From Pseudomonadota bacterium (GTDB taxonomy: Bacteria; Pseudomonadota; Gammaproteobacteria; Pseudomonadales; Halieaceae), in assembly GCA_030591305.1 (NCBI GenBank), contig JAUVBI010000004.1:1-35523 (forward strand): DNA of 35,523 bases, written 5' to 3'. Positions 1-11,033 of the stretch are shown piece after piece; the first letter of the stretch is position 1; every line of letters starts with the position of its first letter. The translations under genes and the position numbers were made by a program. The notes beneath the pieces are model-generated. The model saw nothing but the letters and a program-made list of their open reading frames with translations, was not told where the DNA came from and made no database searches.

Positions 1-154
1 TCAGCGAATATCCACCACAGCGATAGTGTTGTTCGATTAAACGCTATACACTATATCTTGTGTTCCGGTTTTCGGCGAACGACTAGTACAGAAGAGATAA
101 TAACCGGAATAAAATGATAATAAACAGTAACTTATATAAAGTACTTAAAGTTAT
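1..154. other. Upstream region of smc (no gene seen)
   Basis: No convincing coding sequence is seen. The region becomes AT-rich toward the smc start. An 8-bp inverted repeat (TTCCGGTT at 63-70, AACCGGAA at 102-109) could be a regulator site. GATAATAA occurs twice, at 96-103 and 116-123, one 20-bp period apart, and the palindrome AAGTACTT lies at 139-146. A weak sigma70 match is TTGTTC (29-34) and TATATC (52-57) with a 17-nt spacer. No strong Shine-Dalgarno precedes smc. The window edge hides the upstream neighbour, which may be divergent. Confidence 0.3.
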
Positions 155-3100
155 ATGCGACTAAAATCTATTAAGCTTGCAGGTTTCAAGTCTTTCGTTG
201 ACCCCACGTCGGTAAATTTCCCTAGCAATATGTGCGCGGTTGTCGGGCCAAATGGCTGTGGCAAGTCCAATGTTATCGACGCCGTGCGCTGGGTTATGGG
301 CGAAAGTTCCGCCAAGAACTTGCGTGGCGAGTCGATGACCGACGTCATTTTCAATGGCTCGGTCAATCGGCAGCCGGTGGGTCAGGCCACCATCGAGCTG
401 ATATTTGACAACAGCGATGGAAAAATTGGCGGTGAGTACGCCGGTTACGCCGAAATATCCATTAAACGGCTGGTGAGTCGCGAGGGGCAGTCCGAATACT
501 ACCTCAACCGCACACGCTGTCGCAGGCGAGACATTACCGATATCTTCCTGGGTACCGGCCTGGGCCCGCGCAGCTACGCGATTATCGAGCAGGGTATGAT
601 TACCCGGTTAATTGAATCCAAACCGGAGGAATTGCGCATCTTCATCGAGGAAGCTGCGGGTATTTCCAAGTACAAGGAGCGGCGCAAGGAAACCGAAAGT
701 CGGATGCGCAGAACCCGGGAAAACCTGGAGCGTTTAATCGATATTCGCGATGAACTGGAAAGACAACTGCAGCACCTGCAGCGCCAGGCGCAGGCTGCGG
801 AGAAGTACAGCCAGTTCAAGGAGGAGGAGCGCGAGTTAAAAGCCCAGCTACTCGCACAGCAGTGCCGTGTATTGGACCAGAAAATTACCGCCATCACTCG
901 AGCCATTGGGGAGGCCGAGGTCAAACTGGAAAGTGTTCACGCTGAACATCAAAGCGTAGAAACAGCTATTGAGCAGCACAGGGTAGAGCACACCGACCGG
1001 ACCGACGCCTTTAATAAAGCCCAGGCCACCTATTATACTCTCGGTTCAGAAGTCACGCGAATCGAACAGACCATCAAGCATCAGCAGGAGCGCGGCCGAC
1101 AGCTGAATGAAGACTTATCCCAGACCCGGGAGAACTTGTCCCAGGCTGAAAGTCATCTTGGGGATGACAAAAGCAAACTGCAACGCTGGGAAACCGAGCT
1201 GGTCGATCTCAGCCCGGAGCTGGAGTTACTGACGGAAGTTGAACTGGAATCCAGTGAGGCACTGTCCAACGCTGAAGAGGCGATGAACAGTTGGCAGCAC
1301 CAATGGGATGAGTTTAACCAGCATGCCGCAGAGCCGCGACAGCAGGCCGAAGTGCAGCAGTCGCGCATACAGCACCTGGAGCAGGCCTTACATCGCATAC
1401 AAAACAGAACGCAACAGCTGGATGAGGAGAAGCAGGGCCTGGCTAGCGGGCCTGCAGATTCCGAAATAGCAGAGCTGGGAGAGCAGGCCGCCGAGATTGA
1501 ATTGACCATGGCGGAGTACGAGCTGCGCGGTGACACGCTTGTGGAAGAGCTGCTGGGCGCCCGGGAGCAGGTCGGTACCTTGTCTGCCACCTTGAACGAG
1601 GTGCGCTCCAGTGTTCAGCAGTTACACGGCAGGCAGGCCTCCCTGGAGGCCTTGCAGCAGGCGGCCCTGGGTGACAGTGCCGCTGGCGTATCTGAGTGGC
1701 TGGAGTCACAGCAGGTCGCCGATAAGCCCCGGCTGCTGGAACAGATGGACGTTGAGGATGGCTGGCAGCTGGCGGTTGAAACTGTTCTTGGTGATTATCT
1801 GCAAGCGGTGTGTGTTGATAATATTGGCGAACTCGGTCATATGCTGGATACCCTGGAGCAGGGGCAGTTAGCGCTGGTCGAGGCCCTGTCGGGCGATGCC
1901 GGTCTAACACCTGATTCACTGTCCTCCAAGGTTAGCAGCGCCGGTATGTCCAATGGCTTGCTGGCAGGTGTGCGTGTGGCCAACGATCTGGCCCAGGCGA
2001 TGCAGATGCGCTCATCCCTGTCGCTGCACGAATCGGTTATTACGCCTGAGGGCGTGTGGCTGGGTGCTAACTGGTTGCGGGTTACCCGGCTTGGCGACGA
2101 GCAGGGTGGGGCCATTCATCGCAAACAGGAGCTGGAAGAGCTGGCCCTGGAGTTGACAGAAAAAGAATTGAAAGCCGAGCACATCCAGCAGCAGCTGCAA
2201 CAAAACCAGGAGCAGCAGCGCGAGCTGGAAGAGCAGGGCCAGCAATGTCAAAGAGAGTTGCAGTCTGCTACCCGTCAGCACGCCCAGGTCAGTGCCGAGT
2301 TGTCGGCGCATCAGGCCAAGCTCGAACAGATCAACGCCCGCAGGGAGCGTGTCAATGTTGAAATAGACGAGTCCCGGGCGCAGTTCCGGCACGAGCAGGA
2401 GTCTATGGCCGAGGCCAGGCAAATTCTCTCCGGGGCTATCGAAGAAATGGATGCAGATTCCCAGCAGCGCGAGAGCTTGCTGTCGCAGCGCGACCAGACC
2501 CGAAATACCCTCGACAGCTCACGACAAAAAGCACGCCACGACAAAGACGCCTCCCATCAGCTCGCCATGCGTGATCAATCCCTGCAGGCACAGCGCAATG
2601 CCATGCGCGAGTCTATCGACCGTACCGCCGGCCAGGTTTTGCAACTGACAGAGCGCCAGGACAGCTTGCAGGCAAGCCTCAGTGAAAACGACAACCCCAT
2701 TGATGATTTGCAGGTGGAGTTGGAGCAGCAACTGGAGCAACGTTTGCTCGCCGAGAGCGAGCTGAGCGAAAAGCGCGAGTTGGTCGCCGAGGTGGAGCAG
2801 CAACTGCGCGAGGCAGAACAACGCAGGGCCGCTATTGAGCACCGGGCACAGTCAGCGCGTGCAGAACTTGAAAAAGAGCGCCTGAGTAACCAGGGTTTGA
2901 AGGTGCAACGCGAAAATGTCGGTCTGCAGTTAACCCAAAGCGAGTATCAGCTGGAGGATGTGCTACAGACATTGCCTGAGGATGCGAGTGAAAATGAATG
3001 GCAGCTCAGTTTGGAGCGCGTGGCAAAGCGCATTTCACGGCTGGGGCCAATCAACCTGGCAGCTATTGACGAATACACACTGCAATCGGAGCGTAAAAAC

Positions 3101-3655
3101 TATCTTGATGTCCAGAGCGAAGATCTTGAGTCTGCACTGGAGACACTGGCATCGGCGATTCGTAAAATTGACAAAGAAACTCGCAGCCGTTTCCGGGATA
3201 CGTTCGATAAAGTAAACAGTGGCCTGCAGGACTTATTTCCACGTGTGTTTGGCGGCGGAAGCGCCTACCTGGAAATGACTGGAGACGACTTGCTCGATAC
3301 CGGCATCACTATTATGGCGCGGCCACCCGGAAAGAAAAACAGCACCATTCACCTGCTGTCCGGTGGAGAGAAAGCCCTGACGGCCATCGCCCTGGTTTTC
3401 TCTATCTTTGAGTTAAATCCGGCTCCATTTTGCATGCTGGATGAGGTCGATGCGCCCCTGGATGATGCCAACGTGGCTCGATATGCACGAATGGTTAAAG
3501 AGATGTCCGACAGAGTGCAGTTTATTTTCATCACGCACAACAAAATCACCATGGAAATGGCTGACCAGCTTATGGGTGTCACCATGAACGAACCCGGGGT
3601 GTCCAGGTTGGTCACCGTTGATGTGGAAGAAGCGGCTGAACTTGCCGCAATCTGA
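155..3655 (+). CDS. smc: Chromosome partition protein Smc
   Basis: Structural-maintenance-of-chromosomes ATPase that, with ScpA and ScpB, forms bacterial condensin and organises and segregates the chromosome. The 1166-aa length is normal for the family. The N-terminal head carries Walker A (GPNGCGKSN, G31 to N39). Long Gln/Glu-rich coiled coils run from about 170 to 500 and 670 to 1010, separated by a hinge at about 510-660 with less charge and more glycine. The C-terminal head has the ABC signature LSGGEK (1068-1073), Walker B with catalytic Glu (CMLDEVD, 1093-1099) and the switch His in ITHNK. Its presence, with no MukB-type sequence in view, separates this lineage from enterics. The zipA gene follows after 49 nt, the usual gammaproteobacterial order. 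The start is the first ATG giving a full head domain; its ribosome site is weak. Confidence 0.97.
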   Translation: MRLKSIKLAGFKSFVDPTSVNFPSNMCAVVGPNGCGKSNVIDAVRWVMGESSAKNLRGESMTDVIFNGSVNRQPVGQATIELIFDNSDGKIGGEYAGYAEISIKRLVSREGQSEYYLNRTRCRRRDITDIFLGTGLGPRSYAIIEQGMITRLIESKPEELRIFIEEAAGISKYKERRKETESRMRRTRENLERLIDIRDELERQLQHLQRQAQAAEKYSQFKEEERELKAQLLAQQCRVLDQKITAITRAIGEAEVKLESVHAEHQSVETAIEQHRVEHTDRTDAFNKAQATYYTLGSEVTRIEQTIKHQQERGRQLNEDLSQTRENLSQAESHLGDDKSKLQRWETELVDLSPELELLTEVELESSEALSNAEEAMNSWQHQWDEFNQHAAEPRQQAEVQQSRIQHLEQALHRIQNRTQQLDEEKQGLASGPADSEIAELGEQAAEIELTMAEYELRGDTLVEELLGAREQVGTLSATLNEVRSSVQQLHGRQASLEALQQAALGDSAAGVSEWLESQQVADKPRLLEQMDVEDGWQLAVETVLGDYLQAVCVDNIGELGHMLDTLEQGQLALVEALSGDAGLTPDSLSSKVSSAGMSNGLLAGVRVANDLAQAMQMRSSLSLHESVITPEGVWLGANWLRVTRLGDEQGGAIHRKQELEELALELTEKELKAEHIQQQLQQNQEQQRELEEQGQQCQRELQSATRQHAQVSAELSAHQAKLEQINARRERVNVEIDESRAQFRHEQESMAEARQILSGAIEEMDADSQQRESLLSQRDQTRNTLDSSRQKARHDKDASHQLAMRDQSLQAQRNAMRESIDRTAGQVLQLTERQDSLQASLSENDNPIDDLQVELEQQLEQRLLAESELSEKRELVAEVEQQLREAEQRRAAIEHRAQSARAELEKERLSNQGLKVQRENVGLQLTQSEYQLEDVLQTLPEDASENEWQLSLERVAKRISRLGPINLAAIDEYTLQSERKNYLDVQSEDLESALETLASAIRKIDKETRSRFRDTFDKVNSGLQDLFPRVFGGGSAYLEMTGDDLLDTGITIMARPPGKKNSTIHLLSGGEKALTAIALVFSIFELNPAPFCMLDEVDAPLDDANVARYARMVKEMSDRVQFIFITHNKITMEMADQLMGVTMNEPGVSRLVTVDVEEAAELAAI

Positions 3656-3704
3656 TGGTAAAAAACGAGCAATGCATGCGTACAGCTGAGGGTAATCGGT
3701 CGCA

Positions 3705-4598
3705 GTGATGGAATTAGCGCAACTAACAATTAGAGACTGGATGGTTATTGCGGGGGTGCTGCTGATATTTGTAGTACTGCTGGATGCCTACCGGAGGGTG
3801 CGCAAAGAACGCAATGCATCGGTGCGGGTTAAACTCACCGAGCCGGAAGACAGAGAGGTTGCCAGGGAAGTAGATCTCGCCTGGCTCAAAGAGTTACCCA
3901 ATGGCGGTGCCCGGGTGGTAGGCCGCAGCGATGAGGTGGCTGCGCCGGTCAGTGAGGAAGTAGCCGATGAAATCGAACCTGCTCAAGCTGAAGTTGTACA
4001 GCCAGCCCCTGAAGTTACAGAGGTCGAGCTGGTAACGGGAATGAACGCCGGTCAGGAACCAGAAAACATCGACTGGCTTGATGGCCTCGATACAGAGGAT
4101 GCTCCTGCGCCGGACGAACCTGAAGGCGATACGCCAGAGCCCCCGCGTCTTCCCCGACAACTCGACCCCGAAGTGTTTATGTTGAATGTGGTAGCCCGCA
4201 GCCCCACAGGGTTTAACGGGGAAGATATTCTGCATATCCTGCTGGCCTGCGATCTGCGTTTTGGCGATATGAGCTTTTTTCACCGGCATGAACGCGAAGC
4301 CGGGTTGGGGCCCATACAATTTAGCGTGGCCAATATGATGCAGCCCGGTGTATTTAATTTGGACGATATGTCTGACATGAATACGCCCGGACTGGTTTTT
4401 TTCCTGACCTTGCCAGGCCCCCAGGATATGATGCAGGCCTTCGACTATATGCTGGAAACGGCCCAGACTGTGGCGCGAAATCTGGAGGGTGATGTGCTGG
4501 ACGAAAGCCGTAGTGCAATGACAAACCAGACCCTGGAGCATGCTCGTCAGAAAATACGCGATCTTGAGCGCAGGATGCTAACCCAGGCAGAGCGCTAA
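3705..4598 (+). CDS. zipA: Cell division protein ZipA
   Basis: Inner-membrane division protein that tethers FtsZ to the membrane and stabilises the Z ring. Of the 297 residues, about 14-30 form one N-terminal membrane segment (ending LLIFVVLLDAYRR) with a basic stop after it. An acidic, Pro/Glu-rich linker (about 45-150) follows, then a C-terminal ZipA domain starting near MLNVVARSPTGFNGEDIL, which binds the FtsZ C-terminal tail. The frame opens with GTG at 3705 directly followed by ATG at 3708. A TGAGGG stretch lies 11-14 nt upstream of them, so either codon could start; ATG at 3708 is the more usual choice. It sits between smc and ligA, the classical context, and ligA starts 12 nt after its stop, which suggests co-transcription. 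Confidence 0.93.
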   Translation: MMELAQLTIRDWMVIAGVLLIFVVLLDAYRRVRKERNASVRVKLTEPEDREVAREVDLAWLKELPNGGARVVGRSDEVAAPVSEEVADEIEPAQAEVVQPAPEVTEVELVTGMNAGQEPENIDWLDGLDTEDAPAPDEPEGDTPEPPRLPRQLDPEVFMLNVVARSPTGFNGEDILHILLACDLRFGDMSFFHRHEREAGLGPIQFSVANMMQPGVFNLDDMSDMNTPGLVFFLTLPGPQDMMQAFDYMLETAQTVARNLEGDVLDESRSAMTNQTLEHARQKIRDLERRMLTQAER

Positions 4599-7270
<2,672 letters not shown>

Positions 7271-7348
7271 CGGCCCTGGTCTGCAATAGTGATCATAAAT
7301 AATCTTTTGAGCGGGTGAAAAGCATACCTGCTTATGCCACAATTACTC

Positions 7349-7354
7349 TATAAT
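7349..7354 (+). promoter_or_regulatory. Possible -10 box of the 2-oxoacid oxidoreductase operon
   Basis: A perfect TATAAT lies 29 nt before the GTG start of the flavoprotein gene, inside the 113-nt gap after the transglycosylase gene. No good -35 hexamer is found at 16-18 nt spacing (ACCTGC at 17 nt). The promoter may therefore be activator-dependent, or the match may be chance. No Pho box was found in this gap. Confidence 0.3.
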
Positions 7355-7383
7355 TCTCTTCACTTATGTAATGGAACGGCACT

Positions 7384-9162
7384 GTGAAACCTACTGATAT
7401 AAAAAACCCCGAGTATTTCCATAAAGTCGTTGATTGCCAGTATGCCTGCCCGGCGCATACGCCGGTGCCCGAGTACATTCGACTGATCGCCGCGGGGCGT
7501 TACACCGACGCCTATATGGTCAATTGGCAGTCCAATGTGTTTCCCGGCATCCTCGGGCGAACTTGTGACCGCCCCTGTGAACCGGCCTGCAGGCGTGTGC
7601 GGGTAGAAGAGGAGCCAGTAGCCATATGCCGTTTGAAGCGTGTAGCGGCAGATAACAAAGGCGATATCAGCGAATTTCTTCCGACAATTCCCAGTCAGAA
7701 AAACGGCAAGAAAATTGCACTTATTGGTGCGGGTCCCGCATCACTTACTGTAGCCAGAGATCTTGCGCCACTGGGTTACAGTATTGACCTCTATGATAAT
7801 CAATTCGCTGCGGGCGGCATGATGCGCAGCCAGATTCCCTCTTTCCGTCTGCCCGCTGGTGTGCTCAACGAGGAGGTGGAGCTTATTCTGGACATGGGGA
7901 TTACCAGCACTTTTGATATCGAAGTTGAAAGCCTCAAGGAGATTCTGGATAAGGACTACGACGCCATTTTTGTCGGTACCGGTGCACCGCGGGGCAGGGG
8001 GCTGGCACTACCTGGGCGGGAGGAAGCGGGTGACAAGGTTCACCTGGGCATAGACTGGTTGGCCAGCGTTGCCTTCGAGCATACCGACTCCATAGCGAAG
8101 AAGGTGTTGGTGCTCGGTGGCGGTAACACCGCCATGGATTGTTGCCGCACCTCGCGCCGCATGGGTGGTGAAGAGGTGCGGGTAGTGGTGCGTAGCCCCT
8201 TTGAGGATATGAAGGCCTCGCCCTGGGAAAAAGAAGATGCCATGCACGAGGGCATCCCTATTTTTGACAACCATGTTCCCAAGGAATACGTCGTTGAAGA
8301 CGGCAAACTCAAGGGTATGATGTTCGAAAAAGTAACGGCAGAATATGATGAGAAAGGCAAGCGCAGCCTGATTCCAACCGGCGAAGACTGGGTGTTCATG
8401 GAGGCAGATGTGGTCCTTATGGCCATAGGGCAGGACAACGCTTTTCCCTGGATTGAACGCGATATTGGCATAGAATTCGGGCGATGGGATATGCCAAAAG
8501 TCGACAAAGTCACTTTCCAGTCTACTAACAAAAGGGTTTTCTTCGGCGGTGATGCGGCCTTTGGTCCCGAAAATATTATTACGGCGGTGGCTCATGGTCA
8601 TCAGGCAGCTGTCTCTATTGATCTTTTTTGCAACGGGAAATCTGTCGATACTCGCCCGCCCCCCTTTACTAATCTGGTGAGCCAGAAGATGGGTGTTCAT
8701 GAGTGGATCTATGACAATGCTGTTGCCAATGATAAGCGCCACATTGTGCCTCTGGCGCCACTTGAAAAAACGCTGAAAGACCGGATGCTGGAAGTTGAAC
8801 TCGGTTTCGATGAATCCACCGGTTACAAGGAGGCGGAGCGTTGTCTTAACTGTGACGTGCAAACCGTCTTTGAGGAGGCGCGCTGTATAGAATGTGATGC
8901 CTGTGTCGATATCTGTCCCACAGACTGTATTACATTTACGGCCAATGGCAAGGCGGGCACGCTGCGAAAAAACCTCTCTGCACCCGCGAAAAATTTAGAC
9001 CAGGGTCTCTATGTGTCGCGTGTGTTACCTACCAAGCGGGTCATGGTGAAAGATGAAGATGTCTGCCTGCACTGTGGTTTGTGCGCCGAACGCTGCCCCA
9101 CCGCAGCCTGGGATATGCAGCAATTTATGTACAATATAGCTAAAGCGGGGCAGCAAGCATGA
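7384..9162 (+). CDS. GltD-like NAD(P)H/ferredoxin flavoprotein subunit of 2-oxoacid oxidoreductase
   Basis: A 592-aa flavo-iron-sulfur protein. The N-terminus matches the GltD family (glutamate synthase small subunit) Fe-S domain, with C18, C22, C61, C65 and C69. An FAD dinucleotide fold (IALIGAGPAS, 111-120) and an NAD(P)H fold (VLVLGGGNTAMD, 241-252) follow. Unlike GltD, it ends with two ferredoxin clusters: C501/C504/C507/C511 and C561/C564/C567/C571, each C-x2-C-x2-C-x3-C-P. No GltB large subunit is nearby. Its stop overlaps the next gene (gamma-alpha subunit) by 4 nt, so it probably passes electrons between NAD(P)H and that enzyme, as the third subunit of Azoarcus KorABC is known to do. 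The start is GTG preceded by GGAACGG; the nearby ATG at 7371 is out of frame. The specificity for NADP is inferred. Confidence 0.85.
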   Translation: MKPTDIKNPEYFHKVVDCQYACPAHTPVPEYIRLIAAGRYTDAYMVNWQSNVFPGILGRTCDRPCEPACRRVRVEEEPVAICRLKRVAADNKGDISEFLPTIPSQKNGKKIALIGAGPASLTVARDLAPLGYSIDLYDNQFAAGGMMRSQIPSFRLPAGVLNEEVELILDMGITSTFDIEVESLKEILDKDYDAIFVGTGAPRGRGLALPGREEAGDKVHLGIDWLASVAFEHTDSIAKKVLVLGGGNTAMDCCRTSRRMGGEEVRVVVRSPFEDMKASPWEKEDAMHEGIPIFDNHVPKEYVVEDGKLKGMMFEKVTAEYDEKGKRSLIPTGEDWVFMEADVVLMAIGQDNAFPWIERDIGIEFGRWDMPKVDKVTFQSTNKRVFFGGDAAFGPENIITAVAHGHQAAVSIDLFCNGKSVDTRPPPFTNLVSQKMGVHEWIYDNAVANDKRHIVPLAPLEKTLKDRMLEVELGFDESTGYKEAERCLNCDVQTVFEEARCIECDACVDICPTDCITFTANGKAGTLRKNLSAPAKNLDQGLYVSRVLPTKRVMVKDEDVCLHCGLCAERCPTAAWDMQQFMYNIAKAGQQA

Positions 9163-11033
9163 CAGCACGAGTGAAACCTCTGCAATCGGTAAATGATTTT
9201 GTTATCAAGTTTGCCAATGTAAACGGTACCGGTTCGGCCAGTGCCAACAAACTGTTTGCCAAGGCCCTGTTTCGGATGGGTTTGCCGGTTTGTCCCAAGA
9301 ATATATTTCCCTCAAATATCCAGGGCCTGCCCACATGGTATGAAGTGCGGGTTAGCGAAAAAGGCTACCTGGGTCGTCGTGGCGGTGTCGATATCGTACT
9401 GTCCGTCAACCCCCAGAGTATGCCGCAGGATATTCAGGAACTCGAACCCGGTGGGTATTTTATCTACGACAGCACCAAGCCCCTGGATCTGCGCCTGATT
9501 CGCAACGATGTCACTATCATGGGTTTGCCCCTGACGCGCATCTGCAACGAACAGTATAAAGATCCACGGCAGCGCCAATTATTTAAAAACGTTATCTATG
9601 TCGGTGCCCTGGCAGCTCTGCTGGATATGGATTTTGCTGTGCTAACGGCTTTGGTGGCCGACCAGTTCAAGGGTAAGGAAAAACTCATTTTACCCAATAT
9701 TCATGCGCTGGAGCTGGGCCATAAATATGCGCAAGAACATTTCGATTGCCCCATTGGCATTCGGGTGAAAGCATCGAACAAAGTGGGTAATAAAATCTTG
9801 ATCGACGGTAATACGGCACTGGGCCTGGGCGCAGTCTACGGCGGTGCATCGGTAGTTGCCTGGTATCCTATTACGCCATCCACTTCAGTGATTGAAGCAT
9901 TTGAAAAATACGCCAAGCGCGTGCGAATTGATCCGGGTACCGGGCGTAAAAACTACGCCATTGTCCAGGCAGAAGATGAGTTGTCTGCAATTGGTATGGT
10001 GATAGGGGCCAGCTGGAACGGCGCGAGGTCTTTTACCGCTACCAGCGGGCCCGGCCTGTCATTGATGAGTGAGTTTTTAGGGCTTGCTTACTTTGCAGAG
10101 ATTCCCACAGTTCTTTTTGACGTGCAACGCGCTGGGCCATCCACCGGTATGCCCACGCGTACCCAGCAGTCAGATATTTTATCCGCCGCCTATGCGTCCC
10201 ACGGCGACACCAAACATGTGCTGCTATTTCCCTCCACACCCAGGGAGTGCTTTGACATGGGTGCGCAGTCTTTTGATCTTGCCGACCGACTGCAGACACC
10301 CATACTGCTTTTGACAGACCTGGACCTGGGCATGAACGATAATATGTCCGAACCCCTGGAGTGGGATGACGACAAAGAGTACGACCGAGGCAAGGTGCTG
10401 AGTGCCGACGACCTGGACAAGATGGAAAAGTTTGGTCGTTACATGGATGTGGACGGCGACGCCATTTGCTATAGAACCTACCCGGGCACCCACCCCAGCA
10501 AGGGTGCATTTTTCACTCGGGGCAGTTCCAGGGATGAAATGGCGGTCTATACCGAGAAAGGTGAAGAGTATGAAGAAAACATGCTTCGCTTGATGGCCAA
10601 ATGGGAGACAATAAAAGACTATGTGCCCCGCCCGGAGATTATACTCTGTGGTAAGGAGACCGACACAGCGGTTTTGTATTTTGGCACCAGTGAAGAATCA
10701 TCACGCGAGGCTCTGGATTATCTGGCAGAGGAAGGTATAAACCTCGATGCCATGCGGGTGAAGGCATTTCCATTCAATAAGGAAGTCGAAGACTTCATCG
10801 ATCAGCACGAGCGCGTTTTTGTTATTGAACAAAATAGGGATGCCCAGTTGCGAACACTGCTGATGGCCGAGTTTGAATTGGGCCCCGACAAACTGAAGTC
10901 TGTACTGTGCTTTGATGGCACGCCTATCAGTGCGCGCAATATCCGCAAGCAAATACTGCAGTTACTTCCAGGTAATAATGTGACCCCCCTGCACCCTGAA
11001 AAGCGTGCAAGCGGCACGGGAGAAAAAGCATGA
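9159..11033 (+). CDS. korA: 2-oxoacid:acceptor oxidoreductase, fused gamma-alpha subunit
   Basis: Core subunit of a thiamine-diphosphate enzyme that oxidatively decarboxylates a 2-oxoacid to its acyl-CoA, reversibly in many relatives. Residues about 10-195 are the gamma (CoA-proximal) domain. Residues 205-440 are the alpha domain, with YPITPS (236-241), SGPGLSLMSEFLGLA (297-311) and AGPSTGMPTRTQQSD (325-339), all classic for KorA-type enzymes. The C-terminal part (about 500-610) is the swivel-like domain. The 624-aa length fits fused gamma-alpha subunits. It overlaps both neighbours by 4 nt (ATGA), so the three proteins are made together. The substrate cannot be read from sequence: 2-oxoglutarate is the first guess, with pyruvate or branched-chain 2-oxoacids as alternatives. 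Confidence 0.88.
   Translation: MTARVKPLQSVNDFVIKFANVNGTGSASANKLFAKALFRMGLPVCPKNIFPSNIQGLPTWYEVRVSEKGYLGRRGGVDIVLSVNPQSMPQDIQELEPGGYFIYDSTKPLDLRLIRNDVTIMGLPLTRICNEQYKDPRQRQLFKNVIYVGALAALLDMDFAVLTALVADQFKGKEKLILPNIHALELGHKYAQEHFDCPIGIRVKASNKVGNKILIDGNTALGLGAVYGGASVVAWYPITPSTSVIEAFEKYAKRVRIDPGTGRKNYAIVQAEDELSAIGMVIGASWNGARSFTATSGPGLSLMSEFLGLAYFAEIPTVLFDVQRAGPSTGMPTRTQQSDILSAAYASHGDTKHVLLFPSTPRECFDMGAQSFDLADRLQTPILLLTDLDLGMNDNMSEPLEWDDDKEYDRGKVLSADDLDKMEKFGRYMDVDGDAICYRTYPGTHPSKGAFFTRGSSRDEMAVYTEKGEEYEENMLRLMAKWETIKDYVPRPEIILCGKETDTAVLYFGTSEESSREALDYLAEEGINLDAMRVKAFPFNKEVEDFIDQHERVFVIEQNRDAQLRTLLMAEFELGPDKLKSVLCFDGTPISARNIRKQILQLLPGNNVTPLHPEKRASGTGEKA

Noticed and set aside
3894..4541. 215-aa open frame on the minus strand
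   Set aside because: Opposite zipA; low-complexity His-rich translation without a recognisable family.
8008..8862. 284-aa open frame on the minus strand
   Set aside because: Fully opposite the flavoprotein gene, with no domain, ribosome site or plausible composition.
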